DNA of 64,000 bases, taken from contig JAUIRK010000236.1 in NCBI GenBank assembly GCA_030549495.1, forward strand, positions 1 through 64,000. The letters run 5' to 3'. The notes under the pieces were generated by a model. That model saw nothing but the letters and a program-made list of their open reading frames with translations, was not told the DNA's origin and did not search any database. Each line of letters starts with the position of its first letter. Position 1 is the first letter of the stretch. This stretch comes from Nectonema munidae (taxonomy: Eukaryota > Nematomorpha > Nectonematoida > Nectonematidae). The translations under genes were made by a program, and so were the position numbers. Shown piece by piece: positions 45,830 through 57,795 of this stretch.

Positions 45830-47400
45830 GATGGAGTGCTTTTATCAAAAAGTCACAAGTGTGCCGCAAAAAATAAAAAAAAAGTTAAAAAGTTTAGAAA
45901 CAAATTTTCTGCTGAGTTTAACTTGAGGCGCATACAACTTTGTCAATTCCAGCAGATTAAGGGGTAGTCATAATCTCCAATGAAGATCAAGCTGGATTCA
46001 GGAAACAGTCTACGAAAACAAGAAAAAAGTTCAAGAAGTTCTTGGCTTGAGTGAAATAAAGAGATTGAGGGGCTTCTGTTTATACAACAAAAAATGTAAC
46101 TTTGTCTATTTTGAGAGACTTTCAAAGCAACGTATTCTATGAGAATAGGGGTGAACGGAGTCACAACTTGTACATTCAAAAATGATTTTAATAGGCAATA
46201 ATCCCTCTTTTCTTGCTAGAATGTTCTGATGTTGTGATCAAAATTTGAAAATATGTTGAAGTTCTGCATGGAAAAATTACTTGGGCATAGTGTTAGTTTG
46301 AAAGAGTTTTTAGGGAGAACTTCATTTAGGAGTAAGTCTTGATGCAGACTTTCTGTTAACATAATAAGTTCCATCATTTTAGGCAAAAGTTGATTTGAGT
46401 TGGTATAAAAACATGTATAGTTTGCCTTTATTCATGATTTTGTGCGATTTGGTAGTAGATTTTATTGATTTTGATTAGACATGTTTGTTTCGCTCAAGCT
46501 TGTATTTTGAAGAGGAAGGATTTTTCTCTTGATGATTTGAAAATCTTTTAATGAGTTTCCTCTCAAGATGTACTTGAATGAGTCTCTGTTATTTTGAAGG
46601 TTTAGTTCTCTCACTTCAGCTCTCATACTTTTAATTTTTTCTCTTTCTCCAGGGTTGAAGTCATTAGAAACGTAAATATGTTTGCTTTCTGGAGAGGCAT
46701 TTTTCAATAAAGGCAGCGCACTTATTAGAGGTAGCTTATCAGAAAAATTTTCGTAAGTGATCAAAATAGGCCTCTTAACAATTTTATCATGTTTGACTTT
46801 ACCCAGTCGGATGATTTTTTAAAATTTTACATCAACAAGGCGCAACAGGGTGCTAAGCAAATCATGGATAAAATCAGCATCGTTGATCCTTACACCCTTT
46901 TCATCTGATTCATGCACTCCATGAATTATGCGGTTCATTTTTCTACGTTCCGCATCAGTATCAACAAAATTAATACAGCGGGCACGCTGATGTTGAAGGG
47001 TATCTTGCAAAATTTGTTGAAAGTCTGGTATCGATGAAGGCACAGCTACATTTTTCACAGACATATCATAAAACTTCTCTACTATGGAATCAAGTTTCGC
47101 ATTAGATTTAGTACAATATATTTCTATTGTATTTGCAAGATGCTTGTTGTGCTCGTGAACTTTGTCGATTCTTTCACATACTTCATCGTTCATACTTTTA
47201 GCATTTTTGTCTATACATTTTTAAGGGCCAATAAAGCGTCATCAATTTTAACTAGGACTTTTTTGAGAGTAGGTATATCTTCTTTTCTACAAGTGGTACA
47301 GAACGAGCGAATGCCATCACTTTCCAATTTTTCGATTGAAGACGTAACTTTAGATTTTAATTTTATAAAAATCAAAAAAATCAAGAGTAAAATAAAGTAA
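45830..47400 (-). mobile_element. LINE 5' part (ORF1 plus endonuclease start), broken
   Basis: A minus-strand LINE piece from about 47400 to 45830. It starts with a Cys-pair segment (CTTCRKEDI, near 47290), then coiled-coil ORF1 (ERIDKVHEHNKHLANTIE at 47160, RRKMNRIIHGVHESDEKG at 46930), the ORF1 C-terminal YVSNDFNPGEREKIKSMRAE (46670), and endonuclease motifs (CCINRSPS, LIFIGDYDYPLICWN) to about 45950. The RT is missing. Several frame changes. It lies next to the younger + strand LINE. Confidence 0.75.
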
Positions 47401-47612
47401 GAAGATAGTTTACTTTATTGTTACTTTTATTGTTACTCAATGTTAATCAAGAAAAACCATAAAAAAAACTTGGACGAATACGAGTGCAATTGTAATAAAT
47501 CTTTTAGAGAATTTAAAAACATAGGAAATAATTTTGCTTTTCAAAAATGGCTTGCTTATCCAAGCTAACTCTTCTAAATATGATTTGAATACTTCGTTCG
47601 AGGTTTTCTTGG

Positions 47613-47705
47613 GGCGTGAGTAAACTTGGTTAGGGTAAACTATTAGGTTAAACTTGGTTTCGATAACTCAAGGTCTGGTGTTTGTAAAATCAAGTGACTT
47701 TAAGG
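47613..47705 (+). mobile_element. tRNA-derived SINE fragment, copy 3
   Basis: GGGGCGTGAGTAAACTTGG, then CTTGGTTTCGATAACTCAAG and GTCTGGTGTTTG in place of the B box; the body is absent. Confidence 0.65.
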
Positions 47706-49933
47706 AGGGTTGTAGTATTAATTATAAAAATTTGGTGGTTTTTAATAATTTTATCAAATGTATATATTTAAATTAGAACATTTTTGGACCCTTGAATTAT
47801 ATTGGACGCTGAGTTGCGTATATACTTAAGAAAAAAACCGGTACGAACTTTTATTTTACACTATTAAACGACGAACTCGTACAGATAAATAGGCTTCATG
47901 AATAAATGCTTATGAAGGATAACGTTAAATCGGGTGTAGATAAATCAAATCAAAAGGACATCTGAAACTGCCAGTCGTTATGGGTATAACTATCTAGTTC
48001 TAATTGGTCTCAATACTTACTCTATATTTTTGACGATAATTTAAACGCAATCGTTACAATTAACTAATACATACATATATCTTTGAAAAAAGTTGTGGTA
48101 GAATCAAAGTTTTTTCACAGTGATCTCTTAATAAAAAAATTTATAGAAATATATCTCAAAATTAAAATCCGCCAACTGTGTTCGTCAAACTTTTTAACTT
48201 GCGGGTCTTAAATTTTATTGTAATTAACTTTAAGCTCTAAAATTATTTTAAGGGAAAAATGATCAATATATTAAAATAGAACACTCTAATTTTAGGTAAT
48301 CGATGTCCAAATATATTCAAATATAAGTATATTGCTGAGAAATTTGTTGTTGTTTTCCTTCAATTCAAGAACTTTTAACTTTTGTAGTCTGATGAAAAGT
48401 ATGGGGCCCAAATCATTTTTTCCAGTGCCCAAAACCATTTTTCAAGGACCCTGTGTTGAAGATAGTCCAAGATGAAGTAATAGTAATTATGAAATCGTAT
48501 TCAAAATTTGTAGGAATCAAGGTAAGATTGTCGCACCTTTCAAAAAAGACGATGTCAAATGGGCAAATATAATAAAAATTATTCAATGTTGTCTTCTATG
48601 TAAAAAATTGTTATGATTAACATAAAATATTTCTTTTTAAAATTGTTACAATGATGTATAATTTTTTTAATATTTTTTAAAAAATTTTAACGTGTTTTGT
48701 AAGAACAAATTTATTTAGGAAAACTGAAAACTTCATTGTTTTTTTTTTATAAAAAAACATTTTTTTATCTTAGTTTAAGGTAATAGTATATCAGAACTAT
48801 AATACCATATGATTTTTTATACATGAGTTTCTACTTTATTTTAAAAGGTTTTGTATTTGTTCCAAGCATTCAAAAAGAATTTGAGTTATAATATTTTTAA
48901 AAATTCCAGGAAATAAAATGATAGAGAATGGTGATATATTCGTAAATAGCATTTAATAAGCACTTCGTTGTAATATCATTTCCATGGAAGTATGAGATCA
49001 TACGACTTATCGCATAAAATTCTTTCGAACGCGTAAGAAAGGCCATCTTCTTTATCAAGTATTGTATTGCATATTTTGATATCGAGTTATATATATGTTT
49101 GAACTTATTGAATCATTTTTATTGCCAAAACCCCCTTGCGTAAGCAAAAGCCGTCACGCGAATTTAGGTCTACTATATTTAGGACCTTTGGTTGAGACGC
49201 TAAACATACTCAACATCATAGCCAAGTTAATCAATGTTAAAAAATTAATCATTAATGGAAAAACTAATCTAATTTTTCACTTATTCGAAAAACGTCAAAA
49301 TTTTACATATAGGAAAATACATTATGAAAGGTTTAAACTTTTACATATGTTGTTAAATTCTTATTGTTTATCATTTGTGTTAAAAATCTTTTAAATTTGT
49401 GTTAAACTTAAAGGGTAGGGATTTTCAAATATGAGCATAATTTTCATCTGCAGGAAAATTGAATGTTGAAAATGTAAATTTTTTAACTAAAAAAAAGAAG
49501 GCTCTATAAATATATGTGCGAAACTAAAATTCAGGTATGCAACTAAGCAAAGAGTTGAGCATTTTATAAAGAAAGATTCATAAAAATTTTCGAAAAAATA
49601 GTTTTTGGATATAGACAGAATTTCAATCAGCCAAGTTTTTTCTAATTTTAAATCTCAGCTGAAGCATCACTTAAATCATTTTTATTGTAAATTTGAATCT
49701 GGAGGAGAATTATTGTGAGGAGCCTATTGAATTTAAATGGAATGAAGAATTTAAATTAGAGTACGAAAAAGAAAATTTATTTATTTCATAAGCAATTTTA
49801 TGAATATTTTAGAAGCTGAGTAGGTGATTTAAACAAAAAAGTTTGGAAACATTGCTCTAGACTAGACAGTAGATTTAGAATAAGTTGTGTTACATCTTCG
49901 TAATGCGATATATACAATTTATATTATGCGCAG

Positions 49934-50180
49934 GCCACTCTTGGAAAAAATGCTCCAGCATCCGAATGCTTTCGTGAATGGCATGATACAAAAAACCGTC
50001 ATCAAAGTGGATGAAGCAGGAGCAGTCCCTGATGCTAAAACGACTGTTGATACGACGGATGACGGTATGGAAGAAGAGTCCTTAATAGTAGACAGTCCTT
50101 TCTATTTCGCAATTGAGGAAGTGGAGTCTGGAATCATTTTATTCATGGGAATGTTTAACGATCCAAATCCTGAAGAATGA
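49934..50180 (+). CDS. Serpin last exon with reactive-centre loop
   Basis: After the acceptor GCGCAG|G the frame reads PLLEKMLQHPNAFVNGMIQK, TVIKVDEAGAVPDAKTTVDT, TDDGMEEESLIVDSPFYFAI, then EEVESGIILFMGMFNDPNPE and stop TGA. LIVDSPFYFAI fits the serpin family signature; GIILFMG is the last strand. The phase matches the previous exon (TC+G, Ser). The hinge DEAGAVPDAKTT lacks the short-side-chain run (EEGTEAAAAT) of inhibitory serpins. The total protein would be about 350-390 residues, normal for serpins. Proteinase inhibition is unlikely; chaperone, carrier or regulatory roles are known for non-inhibitory members. Confidence 0.85.
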
Positions 50181-50317
50181 ATTTATACATACATAAACTT
50201 CCTTATTTCTCTTTACTTTCTTTAAACACCAAATATTGTAGTTAACATTTTTTCTTTTGTACTTATGATTCAACAAAAGACACAAATCATCATAAAGGAA
50301 TTGTTTTAAAGTTGGAA

Positions 50318-50323
50318 AATAAA
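50318..50323 (+). promoter_or_regulatory. Polyadenylation signal of serpin
   Basis: AATAAA, 138 bp after the serpin stop codon, in T-rich 3' flank. Confidence 0.6.
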
Positions 50324-50329
50324 TATTTT

Positions 50330-52381
50330 TACACTTTTATGTGGAATACATAAATTTTGAATTATTTTAAAAGAAATTTTTTCTAATTTGACATCATTTT
50401 AAAGGGTATTTGTCATTGAATTTTGTTCAGTCCCTACAGCCATTAAAATGGAATGAAACAAGCTAACATTCAACTAACTAATAAGTGAAGCCAAAAAGAG
50501 TGTAAGCGTCTGTTCCAATCCCAAACTGTTTTCATGAAAGACGCAACCAAAGATTTTTAACAGTAGGTGAAATACAAAAAATTGCATACTTTTCAAAAAT
50601 TCAGTTTTAGAGAAATATTTTCACAACCCTATTAAGCTTTAATGGACGCTCTTTTAAAGACATTATCTACTAATGATTTTGATTGTCCGCGTATTCATTG
50701 TGAAATGTTTTTATAATATTTGGCAAGTTGATGACATCGCACATTTTCAAAAAATATTCTCTGTTGAATTTCATTGAGTGTAATGAACAACAATTTTCTT
50801 TTACTTTAGGGTAGGAAACATATTTAATGACAATTCTTGCGGTAAAAATTTGACCTTCTTGCGAATTTGTGAATCTCTTTACGGCATGACGTCATGGAGT
50901 TATCACCTGACCAAAAAAGTTAAGATTTTTCGTAATTTCTCTCTAAGCTAAATTTGTCTCACATATTTGTTTGTGAAGTATTGTTAATAGGGCGTGTAGT
51001 TTTGCAGTCATTTTTGCTTATTTGAGGGGTGGGGCAAATTTACTTCTCTCACTAGAACTAGAACAATTAAAAAGGTTTAAACAATATGCAAATTTTCAGT
51101 GAGGAAAATAAATAAAATCAGCAATTTAAATTAATAAGTTTTAAAATATTTAACTTTTTTCATGATTAATAGGAAAAGCGTAATTTAAATTCATGAGATC
51201 TAAAAGAAAAAAGTCTCCTTTGTTCTTTAAAAGGTCGAAATTTATATAAAATTCAAAATACATCTTTAAATATAGAACTGACTATTTTACATAAATAACA
51301 AATTAACTAAAAATATTTCATATAAATAAATCCTAATTTTATTTATATCTCTTTACTATTCTCTATAAATTTTTCTGGCTTAACGTCAAGAGATCTTTAT
51401 TTGGTGAATAGAACGGATTGTCCACATTAAAAATAACAAAAGGATAAATTTGGTAAGGCAGTGACTATAAAAAGGTATGCATTTATCAAATGCATTTTTA
51501 ATCGTTAGCTTTCTATTTATGAAAAAGAAAGTGTTTTGATGTCGTCTAGACTTGACAGGGGCGTAGCGAAAAATAAAATATGGGGCGGCACAAAGGTAAG
51601 ACCTTGAGTTCAGGGGCGCACATCCTCGAAATTTTTGGGGGCGAAATTTTTTTCTTGCAATTTTCAAAATTAGTGGTCTGGAAATACCACGGGAGATCAA
51701 ATATTCAAGCAATCGTTTAAAATAGAGTGTATTCAGCGCATACCTAAATTTATAAGACTACTTTATATTTTTTTTTACAAATTTGGTGAAATCTATACTT
51801 CCAGCGAAAATATTTTAATTAAATTTACAGATTATACACTAGTTTAAAAAATCCAAAATTGTTGGGGGGGGGGTGTGGAATAGGGTTTTCATTTGAAAAT
51901 AACGTAGTCTACCAGGCACATTTCAGGAATTGATGAAAGGATATTTGATTCATAGAGAAAACAACTGAAAACAAATAACTGAAGGTTGGATAGTTTTATA
52001 TGAGTGAATGTAGTCTGAAGGCAAAGAGTCTACTAGACACCCTGCGATGTTTATATGAAAAAATGTGATTGATTCAGTGGCAAGGGTATAAAATGAAGTT
52101 ATAATTGTGCAAACAAAAATAAAACAATAAATTAAGATTGCATTATTTCATTTTTCTCAGCATCATTTAAAAAAAGTTTAAAAGCTATATTGATGCAAGC
52201 TAAAATAATCTACAAAAAGTAAAATAACTTTTAACATTTTGCAATGATTTGCCTTTTATAACTTTTAAGGAAAAAAAGTCCATCAAAAAAAGTTATAGAG
52301 CTTCAACAAAAACTAAAAAATTTTAGAGCAACTTAAGTTTTTTGAAAAATAATTTGACGTATCCCATACAGCATACTCTAT
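50330..52381. other. No gene; repeat debris
   Basis: AT-rich. At 51556-51660 a patch with CAGGGGCGTAGCGAAAAATA, GGGGCGGCACAAAG and GGGGGCGAAA resembles ends of small DNA transposons, and a G run lies at 51860. The 108-codon minus frame 51712-51386 crosses this patch and is not a gene. Confidence 0.4.
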
Positions 52382-52540
52382 GGGGGCATGGCAGGTTGAT
52401 TGAGATGATGGACTCAGCATTGATGCCTGTGGATTTGATTCCTCATCGATACCAATTTGTTATTAGTTTGACATAAGCGGTACATCAGTGCTTTGTCAAT
52501 GAAAACACACCCACGGTACCTTCACCTTATCTTTTACTCA
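52382..52540 (+). mobile_element. tRNA-derived SINE, diverged copy 4
   Basis: Shares the body words ACATAAGCGGT, GTCAATGAAAAC and GGTACCTTCACC with the SINE family; the head GGGGGCATGGCAGGTTG and GGATTTGATTCCTC stand in for the A and B boxes. It is more diverged than copies 1 and 2. Confidence 0.55.
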
Positions 52541-52990
52541 AAATTGAAAAATTTGCTACATAATTAACATACGAGAGAAAGGAGACAAAATAAACTAATA
52601 AAGCAATTTTCACTATTTTTATATGAAACTGTCTGTTCTCAGAATAATTTCAAAATAATAAGGGGCATAAAAAATGAGATAGTTTTATTTGATATTTTCA
52701 AGTTTTTATAAGCAGCAAAAGCCAACTTTGAAGTAGCTAACCCTTATAGGGTGATTTGGTAATGATTGTATTTTTTACATTTTGTAAGGAATCATAGTAT
52801 ACAAAAATGGTAGTTTAACACTTATCAAAAAATTATTTAAGTCTAAGAACACAAAATCATTAAAAAAACTATTTAAACAAACATAAATCATAGTATACGA
52901 GAACAGGAAAATTATTCACTGAAAAAAAATATCTGGTAGCAGTTACTAGAAAAACTAATAATAATGATTGTCCTTAAGATGGGTGTTAAC
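52541..52990. other. No feature seen
   Basis: AT-rich spacer. Confidence 0.4.
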
Positions 52991-52994
52991 CCAA

Positions 52995-53225
52995 TAAGTT
53001 TACTAGTTTTTACTCATAACTTTTTTACTATAAATCTAATAATTATCTCATAACTAAAATATAGAAAATCCAATAATTTTACTAGTTTTATTTCATAACT
53101 CCAATATAAAAATCCAATAAATATGCTAGTTTAGTTTCATAACTCTAATATAAAAACCCATTAATGTTACTAGTTTTTTCTCATAACTCCAATACAAAAA
53201 ATTCAATAATGTTACTAGTTTTTTA
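52995..53225. repeat. Tandem repeat, ~57-bp unit
   Basis: Four to five units sharing CATAACTCCAATATAAAAA, CCAATAATGTTACTAGTTTT with variations. Non-coding. Confidence 0.8.
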
Positions 53226-53570
53226 TAATTTTAATCAAAATAACATGGATTTTGAGCCCCAATCTACTTCCAGTAATTAGGAAAAAGTAATAAAATTATG
53301 CAAAATAATTTAGTTTATTCAATAAAAAATTTATCATTAAATTGAAAAAACCTTTTCAAAGAGTTTTTTTCGATGTCTGAATATTTTTTTATATTTTTTC
53401 AAATCGCATAATATAAATTTTGATCTGTGAAAAAATAAAATAAAGATTTTCAAAAGTTTATTTACAACTCTGTTTATGCTTAAAAACTACAAAACAGTTA
53501 ATAAATTCAAGAAAAAGGAAATGTAAATAAAAAATATAATATATTCACAGTGATACAAAATATTATGCGT
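53226..53570. other. No feature seen
   Basis: AT-rich sequence downstream of the minus-strand SAMD3-like gene. Confidence 0.4.
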
Positions 53571-53576
53571 AAAACT

Positions 53577-55470
53577 TCAAAGATGTCTATTTATTTCAGT
53601 TAGTGTGTTGACTATTTTCGAACTATATATACATTCTTTATCAAAAATTTTGTAAAAAACATTTTGTATAAATATAAGTGTTTTCCTTATACATTTAGGG
53701 TAGGTTAAATTAAAAACATAGCAAGAAATAAAAATAGATTTAAACATTTCAATAACATCATCACAACACAAAACACTAATATTTTCGATGTAAAGTTCGA
53801 ATGATTTTTTTTCTTGAGTATATAAATTTGAAAAACAAATTTTCCATTCATTGTTTTCCTTACTCTCTTTTAAATTTTTCAAATCTTCTCTGAAAAGCGA
53901 TGATATCAGAAGAGTTTGAGATAATTTCAACCCTTAAAAAAAGAAACTAATATTTGTATCACTTACTTTCAATTTTTCGGCATTTGTTTCAATGTCTATG
54001 ATTTCTTGTAATTAGAGTGCTCTGATGCGGGTTTTAATTTTTCAATAGACAAACTCTTAACAGCTCTCTGATAATTTTTCAAACCTTCTTCCATTCTTAT
54101 AATTTGAGTGACACTAATTAGCAGCTTTAATTAGTCATGAGTGTGCTCAACTACTGAATTTTTAATAACTACTGTAATTTTTTATTCTAAATTGTACATT
54201 TTTTTCAATAAATTCTTTCTTCTTTCTTTCCATACATGTTTTAATATTTTCATCGGTTGTGGGACCAAGCCTTTCAAATTCTTTGGTCAGCTAAACAAAA
54301 AAACAATGGCAATGAAAATAATATTACCTTCAGACTCTACAATTTTACATGATCATTAGACTTCAAAAAAGGGTATTCCTCCAAAAAAACGGAAATTTTA
54401 ACATTTTCTTTTATTAATCCATTCCTCCAGTTAGAGAATGTAATGTCCATTTTTAAATCAACTAACTTCTCGTTTTTTTCTACGTTTATAAAACTCCTTT
54501 CGAAGCCAATCATTGTGTTGCGCTATGCTCATACTATCTTCACAGCCGTCTATTGATGGAAGCTAATTTTCCATTCCCCAAACTTTCTTTAGTGATCCAA
54601 AAGATCTTTCTTTTTTCACACCAATTTTTCTTGCTTGTACCTCCAATAAATGATTTTCATTAAGTTTTCTTTCGTTGCAAAACTTTATTTGCAGTTTCTT
54701 CTTTATATAAGCCTAATAAAATTTTTAAAAATAATTTTTCTGTATAAAATAAAAACAAAAACAACTTAAATGCGCCGGCATCTAGAATTATTTGCTCCAT
54801 TAAAAAGGGAAATTCTGAAATAAAAGCACCTACCATTTGTTCATACATTGTGCGAGAAGGATATCTGGAAAAAAACATAGATTATTAAAGGTTAAAATTA
54901 AAAAAATAACTTACATTCCAGAAATGTATTGAGAACAGTCAGTATAAATACATTCTATTAGCTTATTAATGTCTTTTTTACTTATAATTTCTTTCATCTC
55001 TAATTTTTAAGCAACCCTTTCGAACAGAGGCTCTTTGCAAAAGAGTACACAAATGGCCAAGTTTTTCTAAAGCATGTTATATATAGATTATCAACTTTAA
55101 AACAAAAAAGACTTTTTATTTACCTTTTTAGATGCGAGTGACTTTCAGACTGTAAATAAGTGAAATTTGGAGAACTAGAGTTTGGAGTAGACGCAAGAGT
55201 ACTTTGAAAATTTATTTCTTTTTCAAAGTTTAAATCTTCTGTTATTTTTTCGTCTATGGAAGTATTGATCAAGTCTAAATTCGAATTTTTTTTTCAATTT
55301 TAATTTTTAAGACATCATAAATATTTAAATCATCAATTAAATCTTCGTCCAAATCAATATACATATCATCAGTATTGTCATAGTATTGTATATTGACATC
55401 AGAAGGATTTATATTCAGCTTCAACGAAATTTTTTCATGGATTGAGAGACTTCAAAGTCCCAACAAATCC
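53577..55470 (-). pseudogene. SAMD3-like gene with PB1-like N-terminus, fragmented
   Basis: Minus-strand pieces in order. 55440-55300: KISLKLNINPSDVNIQYYDN, then DMYIDLDEDLIDDLNIYDVL, like a PB1-type domain. 55290-55128: a Ser/Thr-rich linker. 55067-55020: KTWPFVYSFAKSL. 54990-54915 and 54866-54660: DINKLIECIYTDCSQYISG, YPSRTMYEQMVGAFISEFPF. 53900-53577: VLCCDDVIEMFKSIFISCYV, FNLTYPKCIRKTLIFIQNVF. Clean GT-AG introns are visible at 54914-54866 and 55127-55068. A 9-A run near 55290 shifts the frame. The layout resembles animal SAMD3-like proteins, often multicopy; function unknown. It may be a decayed copy, or a real gene with a sequencing slip. Confidence 0.5.
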
Positions 55471-55686
55471 AACTTTTTTCACATTTTTTTCATAGAGTAA
55501 AATAAGACACTTAACCATTTAAAGTCTAAATATAAAGTAGGTGAATATATCTGACATAAATTGTTTGAAAAATAATCTACCTCTAAAACCAAAAATGTTG
55601 ATAATAACCGGTTTTAGACACACTAAAAAACTTGAGTATTTCAATAACAAAAAAAAATAAAAATGTTTCTTTATTAAAAAAGATTT

Positions 55687-56877
55687 TCAATCAAAACATA
55701 ATAAGTTCTTAGGAACTATAACTTTATGATATTGATCATTATGAAGACTATAAACTGAAAATGTATTTGGAGGAAAAAGACATTTTACATTTTTCAATTC
55801 GAATTCTTGAGTTTTTTGAACTGTGTAGCAATAAAAGTGTCTTTCAAACAAAATAGTTATTAGTTTACGGCATAGTAAAAATTGTTTCATCATAGGATAA
55901 ACAGTACTCTATTAAACTGAAAGAGGGCATTTCATGATCATCTTCCTTTGACACAACAGATTCTCCACATCGATAAATGAAGTTATTATGGATTACATAC
56001 TTCATAAAACATGCATTTTCTAAGTCAATGTTGTATTTATTAAGAGTTTTTTCATGCTCCGCAGTGAGGAGAGGAATTTCAGACATTGGCTTTATCTCGT
56101 TTTTGCTGCATATATTACATCTTCATTGTAGAAACAACATTGGTAAATTTGGTGTCTTTGTGCAAGTGATTTGCAAATATTTTTCTTGTTTTTGCTCCTG
56201 TTGTATACTTCTTTAAACCAATTGTGTTTAGCTTCATAGCGTATAGTTTGCATATTTATTAAAGGACCAAAATTTTTAGTTTGTTGAGGATAATGAAGCA
56301 AAAAATGAAATTTGAGTGTAAGAAAACTTTTGAAAACTATTAGATATAAACGAGAAAAATCGTGTATTAAATCTTCCATCACTGAAACGTGCCCATGATT
56401 TAGAACTGGTGCAGTAACTTAGTTGACTACATCCAAAAAAAGTAAAAAGACAGACCAAGAGGTATCGCTGGGAGGAATCAAGTCACCAATTATTAAAGGA
56501 AAAAATCTTACTAAACACTGCATTTGCGAAGCTGTTTGCACGAGATTAAAGAACTTTTAACAACTTTCTATTCTCTAGGTTTATTAGAGATGTCAGCTCA
56601 ATTAATTCTTGTCAAAATCTAACCCATCTCTATAACATTCTAAATTATGTCCATTTTTTAACTTAGAACTCATCACATACTCAAATACGTCATTATGTTG
56701 TAACAAAATTTTAATTGTTTCTAAAACTGGTATATAAACATAACTTTCATTACAATTATTTATATTATACTCAATAGGTTCAATGTAGCTCATATTTTTT
56801 TTGATAAACTTATCAAATTTAAATTGTGAGCTGAGTTCAGGTCTGATAAAATAAAATTGGAATACACCACTAAACAT
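55687..56877 (-). pseudogene. Transposon-associated orphan gene, fragmented
   Basis: Minus-strand pieces: YVYIPVLETIKILLQHNDVF and NLECYRDGLDFD (56750-56600), then FHFLLHYPQQTKNFGPLI with MQTIRYEAKHNWFKEVYN (56330-56200), SLAQRHQIYQCCFYNED (56170-56110), and EFELKNVKCLFPPN (55800-55750). The order VPILE.L..LL, DG, HFLLHYP...FGPL, MR.EAKH..FK is a conserved multicopy family in animal genomes whose function I cannot name; a transposon origin is likely. Stops and frame changes separate the pieces. The 57-kb LINE begins exactly at its 5' side. Confidence 0.5.
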
Positions 56878-57795
56878 ATAAAAAAAGAATTTAATAAAGA
56901 ATTTAAAAAGAAAGACATTGCATATTTATAGTTGGGAAAAAAATTCAAAAGGCCTACAAGCCGCTGATATGAATAAAACCCATATTACATCAATGAAATA
57001 GAAATACATCATATAGAATATTCATAAAATAAATATGAAGTAAAAATAAACACATTAGCTGGAATAAAATACAGATAGTGTGCAGTGCGCATGATTAGAA
57101 TGAGTGGCTGTTAATATATTGTTAAATAACTATTGGTGGTTGTTACACACAAAGCAATTAATAGAATGACAAGTTATTAAACTATATTTATCTAAAAGAA
57201 GTTTTTTTATTATATTTTTACAAGTGCTTATTTTAGAAAGAATACATTGAGGGTTAAACATAAAAAAGTTAAAGTTATGAGAAATTTTATATTTTATAGA
57301 TTGTTTAGATAATTTTTTACAATAAGATGGAAGTGATAAATTAGATTTATTTCGTAGATTATATTCGTGGTTCATGTAGTTAAATACAATAAACTCATTA
57401 AATATGTTAGGTAGAAATCCATTTAAAAGTTTATAGGTAAGCATCGATAGATTATACACATACAAGTCATTAACCTTTAGTAAGTTCTCTCTAAAAAATA
57501 AGGGAGTAGTATGAGATAAGTAATGACTTTCAGTTATATAGCGTAAAATTCGTTTTTGTCTTTTTATCAATAGCTCAAGGTTTTGATGACCCCATAGAAC
57601 TATGCAGTAATTAAGATAAGGGAGAAAAAAGGAGTGGTACAATAATAATTTGATTTTGGTCGGGAACAAAAACTTATTGTGTTTTAGAATGCCTAAATTA
57701 CTACACACATAAGAGATATGTTGTTTCCACTTCAATTTGCAGTCGATGATGACACCAAGTAATTTATAATATTCAACAACTTCGAACTTGAAATT
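56858..57795 (-). mobile_element. CR1/Jockey-like LINE, 3' part
   Basis: The minus-strand copy contains the last third of the RT and the 3' UTR. Its 3' UTR (57120-56860) is identical as far as can be read to 63478-63775. It carries GCGGCTTGTAGGCC plus TTTTGA at about 56977-56955. The right edge meets a short tandem repeat (units of AATTCTGAGTAGGAA, 57785-57860). The tail after TTATTTTATC is absent here. Confidence 0.85.
57130..57795 (-). pseudogene. LINE RT C-terminal fragment
   Basis: A 201-codon frame from 57735, continuous upstream to about 57795 (EVVEYYKLLGVIIDCKLKWK). It has YLNYCIVLWGHQNLELLIKR, HYLSHTTPLFFRENLLKVND and the C-terminal CHSINCFVCNNHQ. It is the same family as, or close to, the palindromic LINE (shared HTT/S..LF.E...LKV.DLY.Y). 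It lacks the catalytic motifs. Confidence 0.85.

Larger units (their letters stand above)
42296..49933 (+). other. Serpin intron (7.6 kb) with LINE insertions
   Basis: GT at 42296-42297 and GCGCAG ending at 49933. It holds two LINE fragments in opposite orientations and a SINE fragment. A less AT-rich patch at 42640-42905 is open in more than one frame but was not recognised. 47710-49860 shows only AT-rich sequence and one unremarkable 99-codon frame (49095-49394). Confidence 0.65.

Noticed and set aside
45838-45870. Minus-strand LFDKSTPSFM resembling the serpin segment LFHDKSTPLL at 40.96 kb
   Set aside because: The match covers only about 14 exact bases plus a gap, the frame closes at once, and it lies at the edge of a LINE piece. 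Chance is sufficient.
49095-49394. 99-codon frame in the last serpin intron
   Set aside because: No motif, AT-rich composition, no splice signals that fit the serpin.
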